In this document: piece by piece, positions 24,960-31,906 of the stretch
Position numbering within the stretch: the first letter of the stretch is position 1
Layout of the letters: each line of letters opens with the position of its first letter
NCBI GenBank assembly: GCA_016196225.1
Contig: JACPXZ010000036.1
Coordinates: 1 to 34,181 of the forward strand
Direction of reading: 5' to 3'
Origin: Candidatus Peregrinibacteria bacterium
GTDB taxonomy: Bacteria > Patescibacteriota > Gracilibacteria > Peribacterales > Peribacteraceae
DNA length: 34,181 nt
Notes under the pieces: model-generated
Seen by the model: only the letters and a program-made list of their open reading frames with translations
Database searches by the model: none
What the model was told of the DNA's origin: nothing
Program-made: the position numbers and the translations under genes

Positions 24960-25940
24960 GAGATGTTCGACATGTCCTACAAGGTGGTCAAGAATAACTT
25001 TTGTGATCTTCAAGCGAGCATCGCTTGTCCTGAAGTCGTCCGTAGGACGTACTTCGGGGGTTTTATAGAGTGCTTTAAGAGTGTAGTGAATCGTTTCCAT
25101 TAATTTCCCCTTCAATTTCTCCTGTTCCATATGGATAAAGAGGGGGCTGGACGTCGCTGCATGAACAGCATTGTGGTATTGGTGATCATGGCCGACTTCT
25201 CTTAAGGGGACGAGAATGGTTGGGATATTATTTGCTTGTAATTCTGCGATGGTATTTGCTCCAGCCCGACTTAGTGCAACATTCGCAATGGCATACAAAT
25301 GAGGGAGCTCATCGTATGCGAATTCCGTAGACCAATATCCTTTGAGATTCGAGATTGGACCAGCCTTCGCCCAGCCGTCGCACACAGCGCTATGGCTGGC
25401 AGGCAAGGCTATGGCCGGCAAGTATTGGAGATTAGACTTTTTTCCTTGGCCGGTGATATGGGCGATATCAACCATCTTTAGTAATTCTTCCAAATTACTC
25501 CAAATCATTTCATTGAGTGCTTTTGCACCCTGACTTCCTCCGAGCACGAGGAGGATCGGTTTTTTCCCGGAAAAACCGGTGATGGAGAGTCCTTTTTCTT
25601 GTAATCCTCCGGTGATCTCCTCTCGAACAGGATTGCCGTTTTGAAAGAAGACGTGTGTTGCCAATATTGAGAGAAGCCGATTTGCCCTTCCGATCACCAT
25701 ATCCGATTCGTGGAGAATGATGGGAATTCTTTTTATGTAGGCAATGAGACAGAGTGGTAAAGATATCGAAGTCCCCTTGCTGAATATCAGGTCTGGTTTT
25801 TGAAACGTAGCTTCATTGGGATTGGTCCCGCAGATAAAATGAAAATCTATGTCCCTCTGTTTGCTTAGTTCCTGGGCAATTGCGACGCTCGGGGCAATGT
25901 GTCCAATGGAACCACCCCCCACAAAAAGCACCTTCTTCAT
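24957..25940 (-). CDS. murG: MurG-like UDP-GlcNAc:lipid I transferase with an internal deletion and an insertion
   Basis: A 327-residue glycosyltransferase that would convert lipid I to lipid II at the inner face of the membrane. It has GGGSIGHIAPS (8-18) in place of the usual GGTGGH loop, LHESDMVIGRANR, VLGGSQGAKALN (133-143), SRAGANTIAEL and REVGHDHQYHNA, all expected for the family. Between GT (38-39) and KPDLIFSKG (48-56) only about 8 residues are present where E. coli MurG has about 53, removing part of the N-terminal acceptor domain. Between GQGKKS and FAYDEL there are about 17 extra residues encoded by a GC-rich repeat. The frame is uninterrupted. It could be a working divergent enzyme, a decaying copy, or an assembly artefact. 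It starts 4 bases after the ftsW stop. Confidence 0.85.
   Translation of the reverse strand: MKKVLFVGGGSIGHIAPSVAIAQELSKQRDIDFHFICGTNPNEATFQKPDLIFSKGTSISLPLCLIAYIKRIPIILHESDMVIGRANRLLSILATHVFFQNGNPVREEITGGLQEKGLSITGFSGKKPILLVLGGSQGAKALNEMIWSNLEELLKMVDIAHITGQGKKSNLQYLPAIALPASHSAVCDGWAKAGPISNLKGYWSTEFAYDELPHLYAIANVALSRAGANTIAELQANNIPTILVPLREVGHDHQYHNAVHAATSSPLFIHMEQEKLKGKLMETIHYTLKALYKTPEVRPTDDFRTSDARLKITKVILDHLVGHVEHL
25355..25425. repeat. Repeat-like GC-rich insertion inside murG
   Basis: Contains GGCTGGCAGGCAAGGC, GGCTATGGCCGGCAAG and CCAGCCTTCGCCCAGCC, a set of short GGC/GCC repeats unlike the surrounding coding sequence. It resembles the GCCGGCAGGCAGG motif upstream of aspS (5075-5100). 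It encodes about residues 172-195, which match no usual MurG segment. Confidence 0.6.
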
Positions 25941-25944
25941 GTGA

Positions 25945-27114
25945 CTAGATTACGTGCCTTTTCCTTCTCGCCGCAATCGTTTCCACCCTTGAATAACTGG
26001 AGATATTGAGAAGAATACCCACTGCGAGCAAGAGCGAGACGAGGGACGATCCTCCATAACTTATAAATGGCAGAGTAAGACCTGTGAGCGGAAAAAGAGA
26101 AAGGTTGACGGCGATATTCAGAAGTGTCTGAAAGGCAACCCACATGGTGATGCCCGTTGCGACAAGAAATCCAAACCGATCGGGGGCCGTTTGTGCGATG
26201 TGGAACCCTCGTACGATAAAAATCGTGTACATACCAAGGATGATGAGCAGACGGAAAAATCCAAGTTCTTCCGCCATCGCAGCGAATATGGTATCTGCTT
26301 GTACTTCAGGGAGATAACCGAATTTTTGGACGGATTTCCCGTATCCCGCACCAAATAATCCTCCGGAGCCTATAGCAATGAGCGCCTGTTTAATTTGAAA
26401 ACCGATCGTCTCGGTAATCGACGGATCATTGGGAAAAAAGAACGCCTTAAAACGGTTACGGATATAGGGAGTTGTCAGAATGAAAGGGAGACCGATGGCC
26501 GCTGCCAGACTTCCACCAAGAATGAGATGAGTGATGTTGCCGCCTCCGACAAAGAACATCGTGGATGCAATTGCAGTAAGGACGAGGAATGAACCGAGAT
26601 CGGGTTGAACGGCGACGAGCCCCGTACTGATAATGAGGAGAATTGCGAAGGGGACAAATCCTTCGTGCAGATTGGATACAAATTGCTCCCGCTTTTGCAA
26701 CCATACTGCGAGATAGAGAATGAGTGTGAGTTTAAGGAATTCGGATGGCTGGAAGGATAAAAGACCTGCAAAAAGAATCCAGCTGCGTGCGGTTCCATAA
26801 TTCGCGCCGATGCCCGGTATCAACACGGATATCAGGAGGATGAGCGTGAGGATAAAAAGTGGACGTGCCGCGTAGGACCACAGAGAGTAAGGGATGATCA
26901 TCCCGATACCGAGCGCTGCCATTCCAAAAATGACATGAAGAAAACTGCGCCAGAGATAGAAGGAGTTGGTCGGTTCTGTCCGTATTCCTTGTGATACCAG
27001 TCGTTCGGTGAGTTGATAGCTTTCGTACACGCTGACACTTGCGATCATGGCAAGACCGAAGAATGTGAGTCCGAGCGCAATGCCGAGGAGCAAGAAGTCG
27101 ATTCTTCGAAACAT
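25945..27114 (-). CDS. ftsW: SEDS-family peptidoglycan glycosyltransferase FtsW
   Basis: A 389-residue integral membrane protein with about ten hydrophobic segments. It polymerises lipid II at the division site together with a class B PBP. SEDS signatures: the large extracellular loop with SFQPSEFLKLTLILYLAVW, the VAVQPDLGSFLVL segment, GYLPEVQADTIFAAMAEELG, and the C-terminal TLPFISYGGSSLVSLLLAVG. FtsW is preferred over RodA because murG follows directly, as in dcw clusters, but RodA is not excluded. The ATG is 20 bases from the divergent lspA ATG, with TACACT seven bases upstream. It heads the ftsW-murG-cyclophilin group. Confidence 0.93.
   Translation of the reverse strand: MFRRIDFLLLGIALGLTFFGLAMIASVSVYESYQLTERLVSQGIRTEPTNSFYLWRSFLHVIFGMAALGIGMIIPYSLWSYAARPLFILTLILLISVLIPGIGANYGTARSWILFAGLLSFQPSEFLKLTLILYLAVWLQKREQFVSNLHEGFVPFAILLIISTGLVAVQPDLGSFLVLTAIASTMFFVGGGNITHLILGGSLAAAIGLPFILTTPYIRNRFKAFFFPNDPSITETIGFQIKQALIAIGSGGLFGAGYGKSVQKFGYLPEVQADTIFAAMAEELGFFRLLIILGMYTIFIVRGFHIAQTAPDRFGFLVATGITMWVAFQTLLNIAVNLSLFPLTGLTLPFISYGGSSLVSLLLAVGILLNISSYSRVETIAARRKRHVI
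25947..25952 (-). promoter_or_regulatory. Candidate -10 box (TAATCT) before murG
   Basis: TAATCT on the minus strand ends 6 bases before the murG ATG and shares one base with the ftsW TAG stop. It lies in the last codons of ftsW, so murG may have an extra start-proximal promoter besides ftsW read-through. Confidence 0.35.
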
Positions 27115-27121
27115 CTGATAA

Positions 27122-27127
27122 AGTGTA
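27122..27127 (-). promoter_or_regulatory. Candidate -10 box (TACACT) of ftsW, overlapping the lspA promoter region
   Basis: TACACT on the minus strand ends 7 bases before the ftsW ATG. On the other strand TAAAGT (27119-27124) lies ten bases before the lspA ATG at 27135. The two boxes overlap in a 20-base gap, so the two promoters would compete. Confidence 0.45.
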
Positions 27128-27134
27128 CTACAGG

Positions 27135-27539
27135 ATGCGTTTGCTCTGGGTTACTGCCGGCGGGATTGCACTCGTCACATTCCTCTTTTCCGTTGCTGTG
27201 GAATTTATCGGCTTTCCTGTTGTGTATAACCGCGGTGTTGCATTTGGCGTGAGGTTACCCGAACCATTCCAGACGATAGCGATCCTCGCGGCATTGACGA
27301 TCGTTATTTATTTGGGCCTCCATACACGAAATCGATGGGAGGCGTTTGGGTTTGGAAGCATCATCGGAGGGGCATGTGCAAATAGTATTGATCGTTTGAT
27401 TGATGGTGTGGTCACCGATATGTTCCGTGTCGGCATATTCCCCGTTTTTAATGCGGCTGATGCGGCGATTACTGTTGGTGTTATTTTGGTATTATGGGTG
27501 TCGGGACGGGAGGGACTAAAGAACCTATTTACAAAATAA
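27135..27539 (+). CDS. lspA: Lipoprotein signal peptidase (signal peptidase II)
   Basis: A 134-residue membrane aspartyl protease that cleaves prolipoproteins before the lipidated Cys. Four hydrophobic segments are visible. Family motifs: VVYNRGVAFGV (about 29-39), GACANSIDRLIDGVVTDMF with the first catalytic Asp (about 79-97), and PVFNAADAAITVGV with the second. It is slightly shorter than the usual 150-170 residues. The start is taken at ATG 27135, with MRLLW leading straight into the first membrane helix; a GTG at 27123 would add four residues and overlap the promoter region. Substrates in this window include the cyclophilin and cassette gene 3. Diverges from ftsW. Confidence 0.93.
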   Translation: MRLLWVTAGGIALVTFLFSVAVEFIGFPVVYNRGVAFGVRLPEPFQTIAILAALTIVIYLGLHTRNRWEAFGFGSIIGGACANSIDRLIDGVVTDMFRVGIFPVFNAADAAITVGVILVLWVSGREGLKNLFTK

Positions 27540-27614
27540 TATTATTGTTGTTTGGATATCTTGCCTGTGTCCCAAGGAAAGTGTTAATTTGCATCGCTTA
27601 TTACCCAAATACCT

Positions 27615-28376
27615 GTGTTGGTCTACGTACTGGTCCTTGTTGGGTCCATTGTTGGTATTTGCCTCATGGCTCTGTGTCGTCTCCTTCTTAAACAGCAGGC
27701 GATCCGGCGTTTTGTCCGGAGCATGAAGCAGCGATTACATGCAGTGAATTCAGGGACTGGTCAGATAAGTGAAAAAATCATTGAACGTTGCAGTTCGGGG
27801 CATCTCCGTGCCGCAGATGTTCAACAAATTCGGGGATTTGTCTGTAGTGCACAGAAGGCATTGGCCAGACAAAAAACAGAGGACGCAGAGCGATATTTCA
27901 TCCAAGCCCTGACGGTGAGTACACATGCGTACGAAGCCCGGGCGGAGTTAGCCAAGTTGTATCTGACGACGGGAAGAACATCGAAAGCCGAAGCCATGTA
28001 CCGAGAATTGATTCTGGATCGTCCGGAGATTTCTTTTTTTGCGAATCTTGGATTAGCTTGCTATCAACAAGGTAAGTTCACTGAAGCCTGCGCCGCATAT
28101 AAAGAGGCTTACGAACAAGATCCGAAGAATCCCATGCGCGCGGCATCGTTGGGGAGATCGTATATGGCAGCAGGATTGATGTCAGAGGCGGCAGAGTATC
28201 TTGAAAAAGCAAGTTGTGGATGCGCGCGGGATACTGAGCTCCTGCGATTACTTGCAGAATGCTATGTCCATGTTGGAGATCGTGCCCATGCGCAGGAGGT
28301 CTATCGACGTGTGAACAAACTGGAACCGTACGATGAGGATATCAAGGAGCGGATGTTGGCTCTTGCCGGTGCATGA
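27615..28376 (+). CDS. Membrane-anchored TPR-repeat protein
   Basis: A 253-residue protein. A single N-terminal hydrophobic segment (LVYVLVLVGSIVGICLMALC, about 2-21) anchors it, with the soluble part probably facing the cytoplasm. From about residue 75 there are four or five tetratricopeptide units, for example ARQKTEDAERYFIQAL, ARAELAKLYLTTGRTSKAEAMY, FANLGLACYQQGKFTEACAAY and ECYVHVGDRAHAQEVYRRV, each with the usual W/L-G-Y-A-F-A-P-like spacing. TPR arrays mediate protein contacts; the partner is unknown. The start is a GTG at 27615 without a Shine-Dalgarno. It follows lspA by 75 bases and may be co-transcribed with it. The opposing ferredoxin gene ends 5 bases from its stop. Confidence 0.86.
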   Translation: MLVYVLVLVGSIVGICLMALCRLLLKQQAIRRFVRSMKQRLHAVNSGTGQISEKIIERCSSGHLRAADVQQIRGFVCSAQKALARQKTEDAERYFIQALTVSTHAYEARAELAKLYLTTGRTSKAEAMYRELILDRPEISFFANLGLACYQQGKFTEACAAYKEAYEQDPKNPMRAASLGRSYMAAGLMSEAAEYLEKASCGCARDTELLRLLAECYVHVGDRAHAQEVYRRVNKLEPYDEDIKERMLALAGA

Positions 28377-28380
28377 AGAT

Positions 28381-28662
28381 TTAGTCTGGTATTTCAACCG
28401 TGACGTCGCCGGATATTTTTGCCTGACAACATAAACGGTAGGGCTCCTCCGTAATCCCCATATTCTCTTCGCGATCATTACGGGGGGTAAGGTTAGTCAT
28501 CCCGGCGGTCACGCGGGACATGCAGGTTGTACAAAAGCCATTCCCTCCACACGCATGTTCCATCGGGATGCCATTGTCGAGAGCAATCTGGAGCACCGTT
28601 TGACCGTCTTTGCCTTGGACGACTTTCGTCTGGCCGTTGTAGATGAATGTGACGTTGGGCAT
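28381..28662 (-). CDS. 2Fe-2S ferredoxin (adrenodoxin/ISC-like)
   Basis: A 93-residue protein. Cluster ligands follow the CX5CX2C...C pattern: Cys38, Cys44 and Cys47 in HACGGNGFCTTC, and the fourth at Cys78 or Cys79 in YRLCCQAK. The beta-grasp N-terminus (VTFIYNGQTKVVQG) and the C-terminal GDVTVEIPD are typical. It carries electrons at low potential. Its position, divergent from sufC, suggests that it supplies electrons to Fe-S cluster assembly; this is inference from context. The ATG at 28662 has no Shine-Dalgarno, and AATAGT seven bases upstream is only a weak -10 candidate. Confidence 0.94.
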   Translation of the reverse strand: MPNVTFIYNGQTKVVQGKDGQTVLQIALDNGIPMEHACGGNGFCTTCMSRVTAGMTNLTPRNDREENMGITEEPYRLCCQAKISGDVTVEIPD

Positions 28663-28663
28663 A

Positions 28664-28736
28664 TGTTGGACTATTGGAGATTGGAATATTGGAATATTTG
28701 GCCCAATATTCTAATACTCTAATATTCTAATACTCT
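28664..28736. repeat. AT-rich short tandem repeats between ferredoxin and sufC
   Basis: TTGGAATATTGGAATATTTGG is followed by CCAATATTCTAATACTCTAA and a second TATTCTAATACTCT. The two halves are loosely inverted. This 73-base stretch is the whole divergent promoter region for the ferredoxin and the Suf cluster. Confidence 0.7.
28723..28728 (+). promoter_or_regulatory. Candidate -10 box (TATTCT) of sufC
   Basis: TATTCT ends 8 bases before the sufC ATG at 28737. It occurs within the tandem repeat, which also offers TAATAC and a second TATTCT further upstream, so the exact box is uncertain. Confidence 0.4.
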
Positions 28737-29480
28737 ATGTCTCTTCTCTCTATCAACAATTTGCGCGTCACCGTTGGTGAAAAAGAGATTGTTTGCGGTG
28801 TCTCTTTAAAAGTCGAAGAGGGCGAGATCCATGCAATCATGGGTCCCAACGGTTCGGGGAAGTCATCGCTTGTTCATGCGCTTGCCGGTCACCCCGCGTA
28901 CACGATGCATGGAACAGTCTCTTTTGCAGGGAAGGATCTGAAGGAGTGCGCTGCAGATGAGCGTGCGCGGATGGGGCTTTTTTTGGCTTTTCAATATCCG
29001 CGGGAAATTGTCGGCGTGAGCCTTAAGAGTTTTTTGTTTGCCGCTTATCGTGCTCAACATCAGCGAGTTACAGGTAAAAAAAGGATGTCCCCGTTGCAAT
29101 TTGATAGAATGCTCGGCGGTGTTTTGAAGGAGCTTCGTATGGATCCAGCATTTTTGGATCGGTCGCTCAATCAGGGGTTTTCCGGAGGTGAAAAAAAGAA
29201 AGCGGAAATTCTTCAGTTAAAAGTCTTGCAACCCCAACTTGCGCTTTTGGATGAAACGGATTCGGGGTTGGATATCGATGCCCTTCGGATCGTTGCGGAT
29301 GGGGTGAATACGCTCCGAGGGCCGGAGTTTTCTGCGATTGTTGTAACGCATTATGCGCGACTTCTCCAATACGTTATTCCGGATTATGTGCATATCATGG
29401 TGGGGGGGCGGATTGTAGAGAGTGGAGGGAAGGAGTTGGCGGAAGAATTGGAGAAGAAGGGATATGGGAAATATATTTGA
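28737..29480 (+). CDS. sufC: Fe-S cluster assembly ATPase SufC
   Basis: A 247-residue ABC-type ATPase that powers the SufBC2D scaffold complex in the cytoplasm. Walker A is GPNGSGKSS (36-44); AFQYPREIVGVS holds the Q-loop region; the signature is FSGGEKKKAEILQL; Walker B with the catalytic Glu is LALLDETDSGLD, and the switch His is in VVTHYARLLQYV. FSGGEKKR/K together with DETDSGLD is diagnostic for SufC among ABC ATPases. Length is normal. It heads the Suf cluster; sufB and sufD follow, but with other genes between them. There is no Shine-Dalgarno. Confidence 0.96.
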   Translation: MSLLSINNLRVTVGEKEIVCGVSLKVEEGEIHAIMGPNGSGKSSLVHALAGHPAYTMHGTVSFAGKDLKECAADERARMGLFLAFQYPREIVGVSLKSFLFAAYRAQHQRVTGKKRMSPLQFDRMLGGVLKELRMDPAFLDRSLNQGFSGGEKKKAEILQLKVLQPQLALLDETDSGLDIDALRIVADGVNTLRGPEFSAIVVTHYARLLQYVIPDYVHIMVGGRIVESGGKELAEELEKKGYGKYI

Positions 29481-29613
29481 ATCACTAATCACCAAGCCCC
29501 AATCACCAAATAATGACCAATGACTCAAACCCCAATTATCTTATCGTGATTTTTGGTCATTGGGATTTGGGATTTAATTGGTGATTGCGTGATTGGGATT
29601 TGATGATTAGTGT
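29479..29613. repeat. Imperfect palindrome built of short CAAT/ATTG-type repeats
   Basis: The left half repeats AATCACTAATCACCAAG, CCCCAATCACC and TGACCAATGAC. The right half holds GGTCATTGGGATTTGGG, TTGGTGATTG and TTGATGATTAGTG, roughly the reverse complement. The 135-base palindrome fills the gap between sufC and the SIMPL gene. It resembles heptamer-type intergenic minisatellites and could fold into a long hairpin in the transcript. No gene is present. Confidence 0.75.
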
Positions 29614-30369
29614 ATGTCTTATATGGATGATCATCGCATCTTTCTTCGCCCTCCTCTTTGGCTCCCTATTTTTGTTGCTCTCGTTGTAGGGGGTGCATAT
29701 ATCGGTGGAAAGGTTGTGGAGACGCGTGATCGGGAGAAGACGCTTATTAGCGTTTCGGGAGAAGGACGCATATTTTCATCTCCGGATATTGCAGAGTTAT
29801 CGTTTGGCGTGCAGACCGGACGTGTGCAAACCGCGAAGGTCGCGATGGATAAACTCCGCAAGGACATGGATGCGATTTTTCAATCCGTGAAAGGTCTTCA
29901 GGTCGAAGAAAAAGACATTCGGACAGAACATTTTTCGCTTAATCCCGTTTATGATTGGACGGAGCAGGGGCAGATCTTTCGCGGGTTCGAAGCGAGTCAG
30001 AGTTTTCGGGTGAAAGTTCGGGATTTGGATCAGGTGGATGAAGTTCTTACAGCAGCTTTGGATGCGGGAGCCAATCAGGCCGGCAACGTGCAATTTACCA
30101 TTGACGATCCGGAAGGACTCCGGGCGCAGGCGCGGGCGCAGGCCATTAAAGAGGCAGAAGCGAAGGCGAATGTCCTTGCAGAGAGTCTGGGGAAGCGCCT
30201 GGGAAAGCTGAAAGGGTTTAGTGAAGGAGGTGGCTATGGCGGACCCGTTCCCATGATGATGATGCGTGCGGAAGGTATGGGTAAGGGGGGGGGAATGCCG
30301 GATTTGCCATTCCCGACGGGTGAAGAGGAAATTAATGTGCAAGTGACACTGACGTATGAGTTACGGTAG
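29614..30369 (+). CDS. Membrane-anchored SIMPL-domain (DUF541) protein
   Basis: A 251-residue protein. One hydrophobic segment near the N-terminus (PLWLPIFVALVVGGAYIGG, about 14-32) suggests a signal anchor with the rest outside the membrane. The SIMPL domain follows: LISVSGEGRIFSSPDIAELSFGV (about 44-66), a helical middle, and RAQARAQAIKEAEAKANVLAESLG (about 169-192). A Gly/Met-rich loop (GGGYGGPVPMMMM) and the final beta strand EEINVQVTLTYEL close the domain. SIMPL proteins such as YggE have been linked to stress tolerance, but the biochemical role is unclear. The gene lies between sufC and sufB in the same direction. An ATG at 29623 is an alternative start. Confidence 0.9.
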   Translation: MSYMDDHRIFLRPPLWLPIFVALVVGGAYIGGKVVETRDREKTLISVSGEGRIFSSPDIAELSFGVQTGRVQTAKVAMDKLRKDMDAIFQSVKGLQVEEKDIRTEHFSLNPVYDWTEQGQIFRGFEASQSFRVKVRDLDQVDEVLTAALDAGANQAGNVQFTIDDPEGLRAQARAQAIKEAEAKANVLAESLGKRLGKLKGFSEGGGYGGPVPMMMMRAEGMGKGGGMPDLPFPTGEEEINVQVTLTYELR

Positions 30370-30372
30370 AAT
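30367..30372 (+). promoter_or_regulatory. Candidate -10 box (TAGAAT) of sufB, overlapping the SIMPL stop
   Basis: TAGAAT begins with the TAG stop of the SIMPL gene and ends 9 bases before the sufB ATG. The same hexamer precedes cassette gene 1 at a similar distance. Confidence 0.4.
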
Positions 30373-30381
30373 GAGGTTCGT

Positions 30382-31797
30382 ATGTCGTCGCAAGGTACAG
30401 CCATTTTTTCGAAGATTAATCGACGCATTCTCGATACCCCAAATCCCTCCCCGTACATCAAAGATGTAAAACGGGGCCTCGATGAGGCACTCGTGCGGAG
30501 AATTTCGAATGATAAAAAAGAACCGAGGTGGATGCTCGATCATCGCTTGCAGAGTCTCGATATTTTTTATAAAAAGAAAATGCCAGAGTGGGGTGCGGAT
30601 CTCTCTTCGCTCGACCTTGATGGCATCATTTATTATGCTCCCCTTGGGGCAGGCTCGGGATCGAACGATGATTGGGATAATGTTCCGGACGATATTCGCA
30701 AGGTTTACGATAGACTTGGTATTCCCGAAGCAGAGAGGAAAGTTCTTGCAGGAGTTGGCGCACAATACGAATCAGAAGTCATCTATCACAAATTAAAAAA
30801 GGAATGGGAGACACTCGGAGTGATTTTCCTTGACATGGATGATGCATTACGAGAACACGAAGATTTAGTTCGAGAATATTTTATGAAATGCGTTCCGGCT
30901 TCGGATCATAAGTTTACCGCATTGCATGGGGCAGTCTGGTCGGGGGGCACATTTTTATATGTTCCCAAAGGAGTGCATATCCGCGAGCCGTTACAGGCCT
31001 ATTTCCGTATGAATGCCAAAAATATGGGCCAGTTTGAACATACGCTGATCATTGTGGAGGAGGCGGCGGATGTGCAGTACATCGAAGGGTGCTCTGCTCC
31101 AAAGTATGGATCTCAAGGATTGCATGCTGGGCTCGTGGAGATCTTCGTGAAACCCGCTGCCAAAATGAGGTACTCATCGGTCGAAAACTGGAGTCGTGAT
31201 ACGTATAATCTCAATACCAAACGGGCAATCGTGGAACGTGATGCGACGATGGAGTGGGTGGGGGGGAATATGGGGAGCGGTGTCACGATGCTCTATCCTT
31301 GCTCCGTTCTTGTCGGGGAGGGGGCGCACTGCGATCATTTGGGGATTGCGTTTGCGAATGCTGACCAATGGCAGGACACTGGTGCGAAGGTTTTGCACAT
31401 GGCACCACGCACGTCCAGTACTGTTCTCAGTAAATCGATTAGCACCGGCGGTGGTGTATCGGTGTATCGCGGTCTCCTTAAAGTTGCACCTCATGCATAC
31501 GGATGCACCGCACGCGTTCAGTGCGATGCGCTATTACTTGATGAACACAGCCGGACCGATACGGTTCCCGATATGCAAATTAAGAATCACGATGTGACGA
31601 TTGCGCACGAAGCGACCGTGGGAAAAATCAGCACAGATGATGTGTTTTACCTGATGAGTCGCGGACTTACGGAAGAACAAGCATTCACGATGATCGTTCA
31701 CGGATTTATCGAACCCATTGTTCGCAGTCTCCCGTTGGAATACGCAGTAGAAATGAACAGACTTATTGAGCTCGAAATGGAAGGTTCTGTTGGGTAG
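30382..31797 (+). CDS. sufB: Fe-S cluster assembly scaffold SufB
   Basis: A 471-residue scaffold subunit on which Fe-S clusters are built. Conserved stretches include YYAPLGAGSGSNDDWDNVP, ALHGAVWSGGTFLYVPKGVH, QYIEGCSAPKYG and VFYLMSRGLTEEQAFTMIV near the C-terminus. The C-terminal part (CDALLLDEHSRTDTVPDM through NRLIELEMEGSVG) resembles the actinobacterial form as I recall it, more than the E. coli form. No intein is present, unlike some actinobacterial SufB. It is separated from sufD by two small genes. There is no Shine-Dalgarno. Length is typical. Confidence 0.96.
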   Translation: MSSQGTAIFSKINRRILDTPNPSPYIKDVKRGLDEALVRRISNDKKEPRWMLDHRLQSLDIFYKKKMPEWGADLSSLDLDGIIYYAPLGAGSGSNDDWDNVPDDIRKVYDRLGIPEAERKVLAGVGAQYESEVIYHKLKKEWETLGVIFLDMDDALREHEDLVREYFMKCVPASDHKFTALHGAVWSGGTFLYVPKGVHIREPLQAYFRMNAKNMGQFEHTLIIVEEAADVQYIEGCSAPKYGSQGLHAGLVEIFVKPAAKMRYSSVENWSRDTYNLNTKRAIVERDATMEWVGGNMGSGVTMLYPCSVLVGEGAHCDHLGIAFANADQWQDTGAKVLHMAPRTSSTVLSKSISTGGGVSVYRGLLKVAPHAYGCTARVQCDALLLDEHSRTDTVPDMQIKNHDVTIAHEATVGKISTDDVFYLMSRGLTEEQAFTMIVHGFIEPIVRSLPLEYAVEMNRLIELEMEGSVG

Positions 31798-31906
31798 CCG
31801 TCTGCCCCGCGAAGCTCCCGAAGGGGGCGAAGTGGGGTCTTTACCCCTTGACTTTCGATCGTTTTTTGGCTACAAAGTCACAAATTTATTCTTTCACCCT
31901 ATTTTT
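31798..31906. other. Gap between sufB and the 67-residue gene with a GC-rich inverted motif
   Basis: 109 bases. CCCCGCGAAGCTCCCGAAGG followed by GGGCGAAGTGGGG forms a repeat-like GC-rich patch right after the sufB stop. The rest is AT-rich. An open frame runs through it from within sufB, but its first 47 codons look non-coding. Confidence 0.45.

Noticed and set aside
31590-31797. SufB lacks the E. coli Cys405 equivalent (the motif reads DEHSRTDTVP)
   Set aside because: As I recall, actinobacterial-type SufB has the same SRSDT-like motif, so this looks normal for the subfamily rather than a lost residue.
31766-31906. The 67-residue gene starting inside sufB (114-residue frame)
   Set aside because: The first 47 codons overlap the sufB end and a GC-rich repeat and do not look like protein; the ATG at 31907 is more likely.
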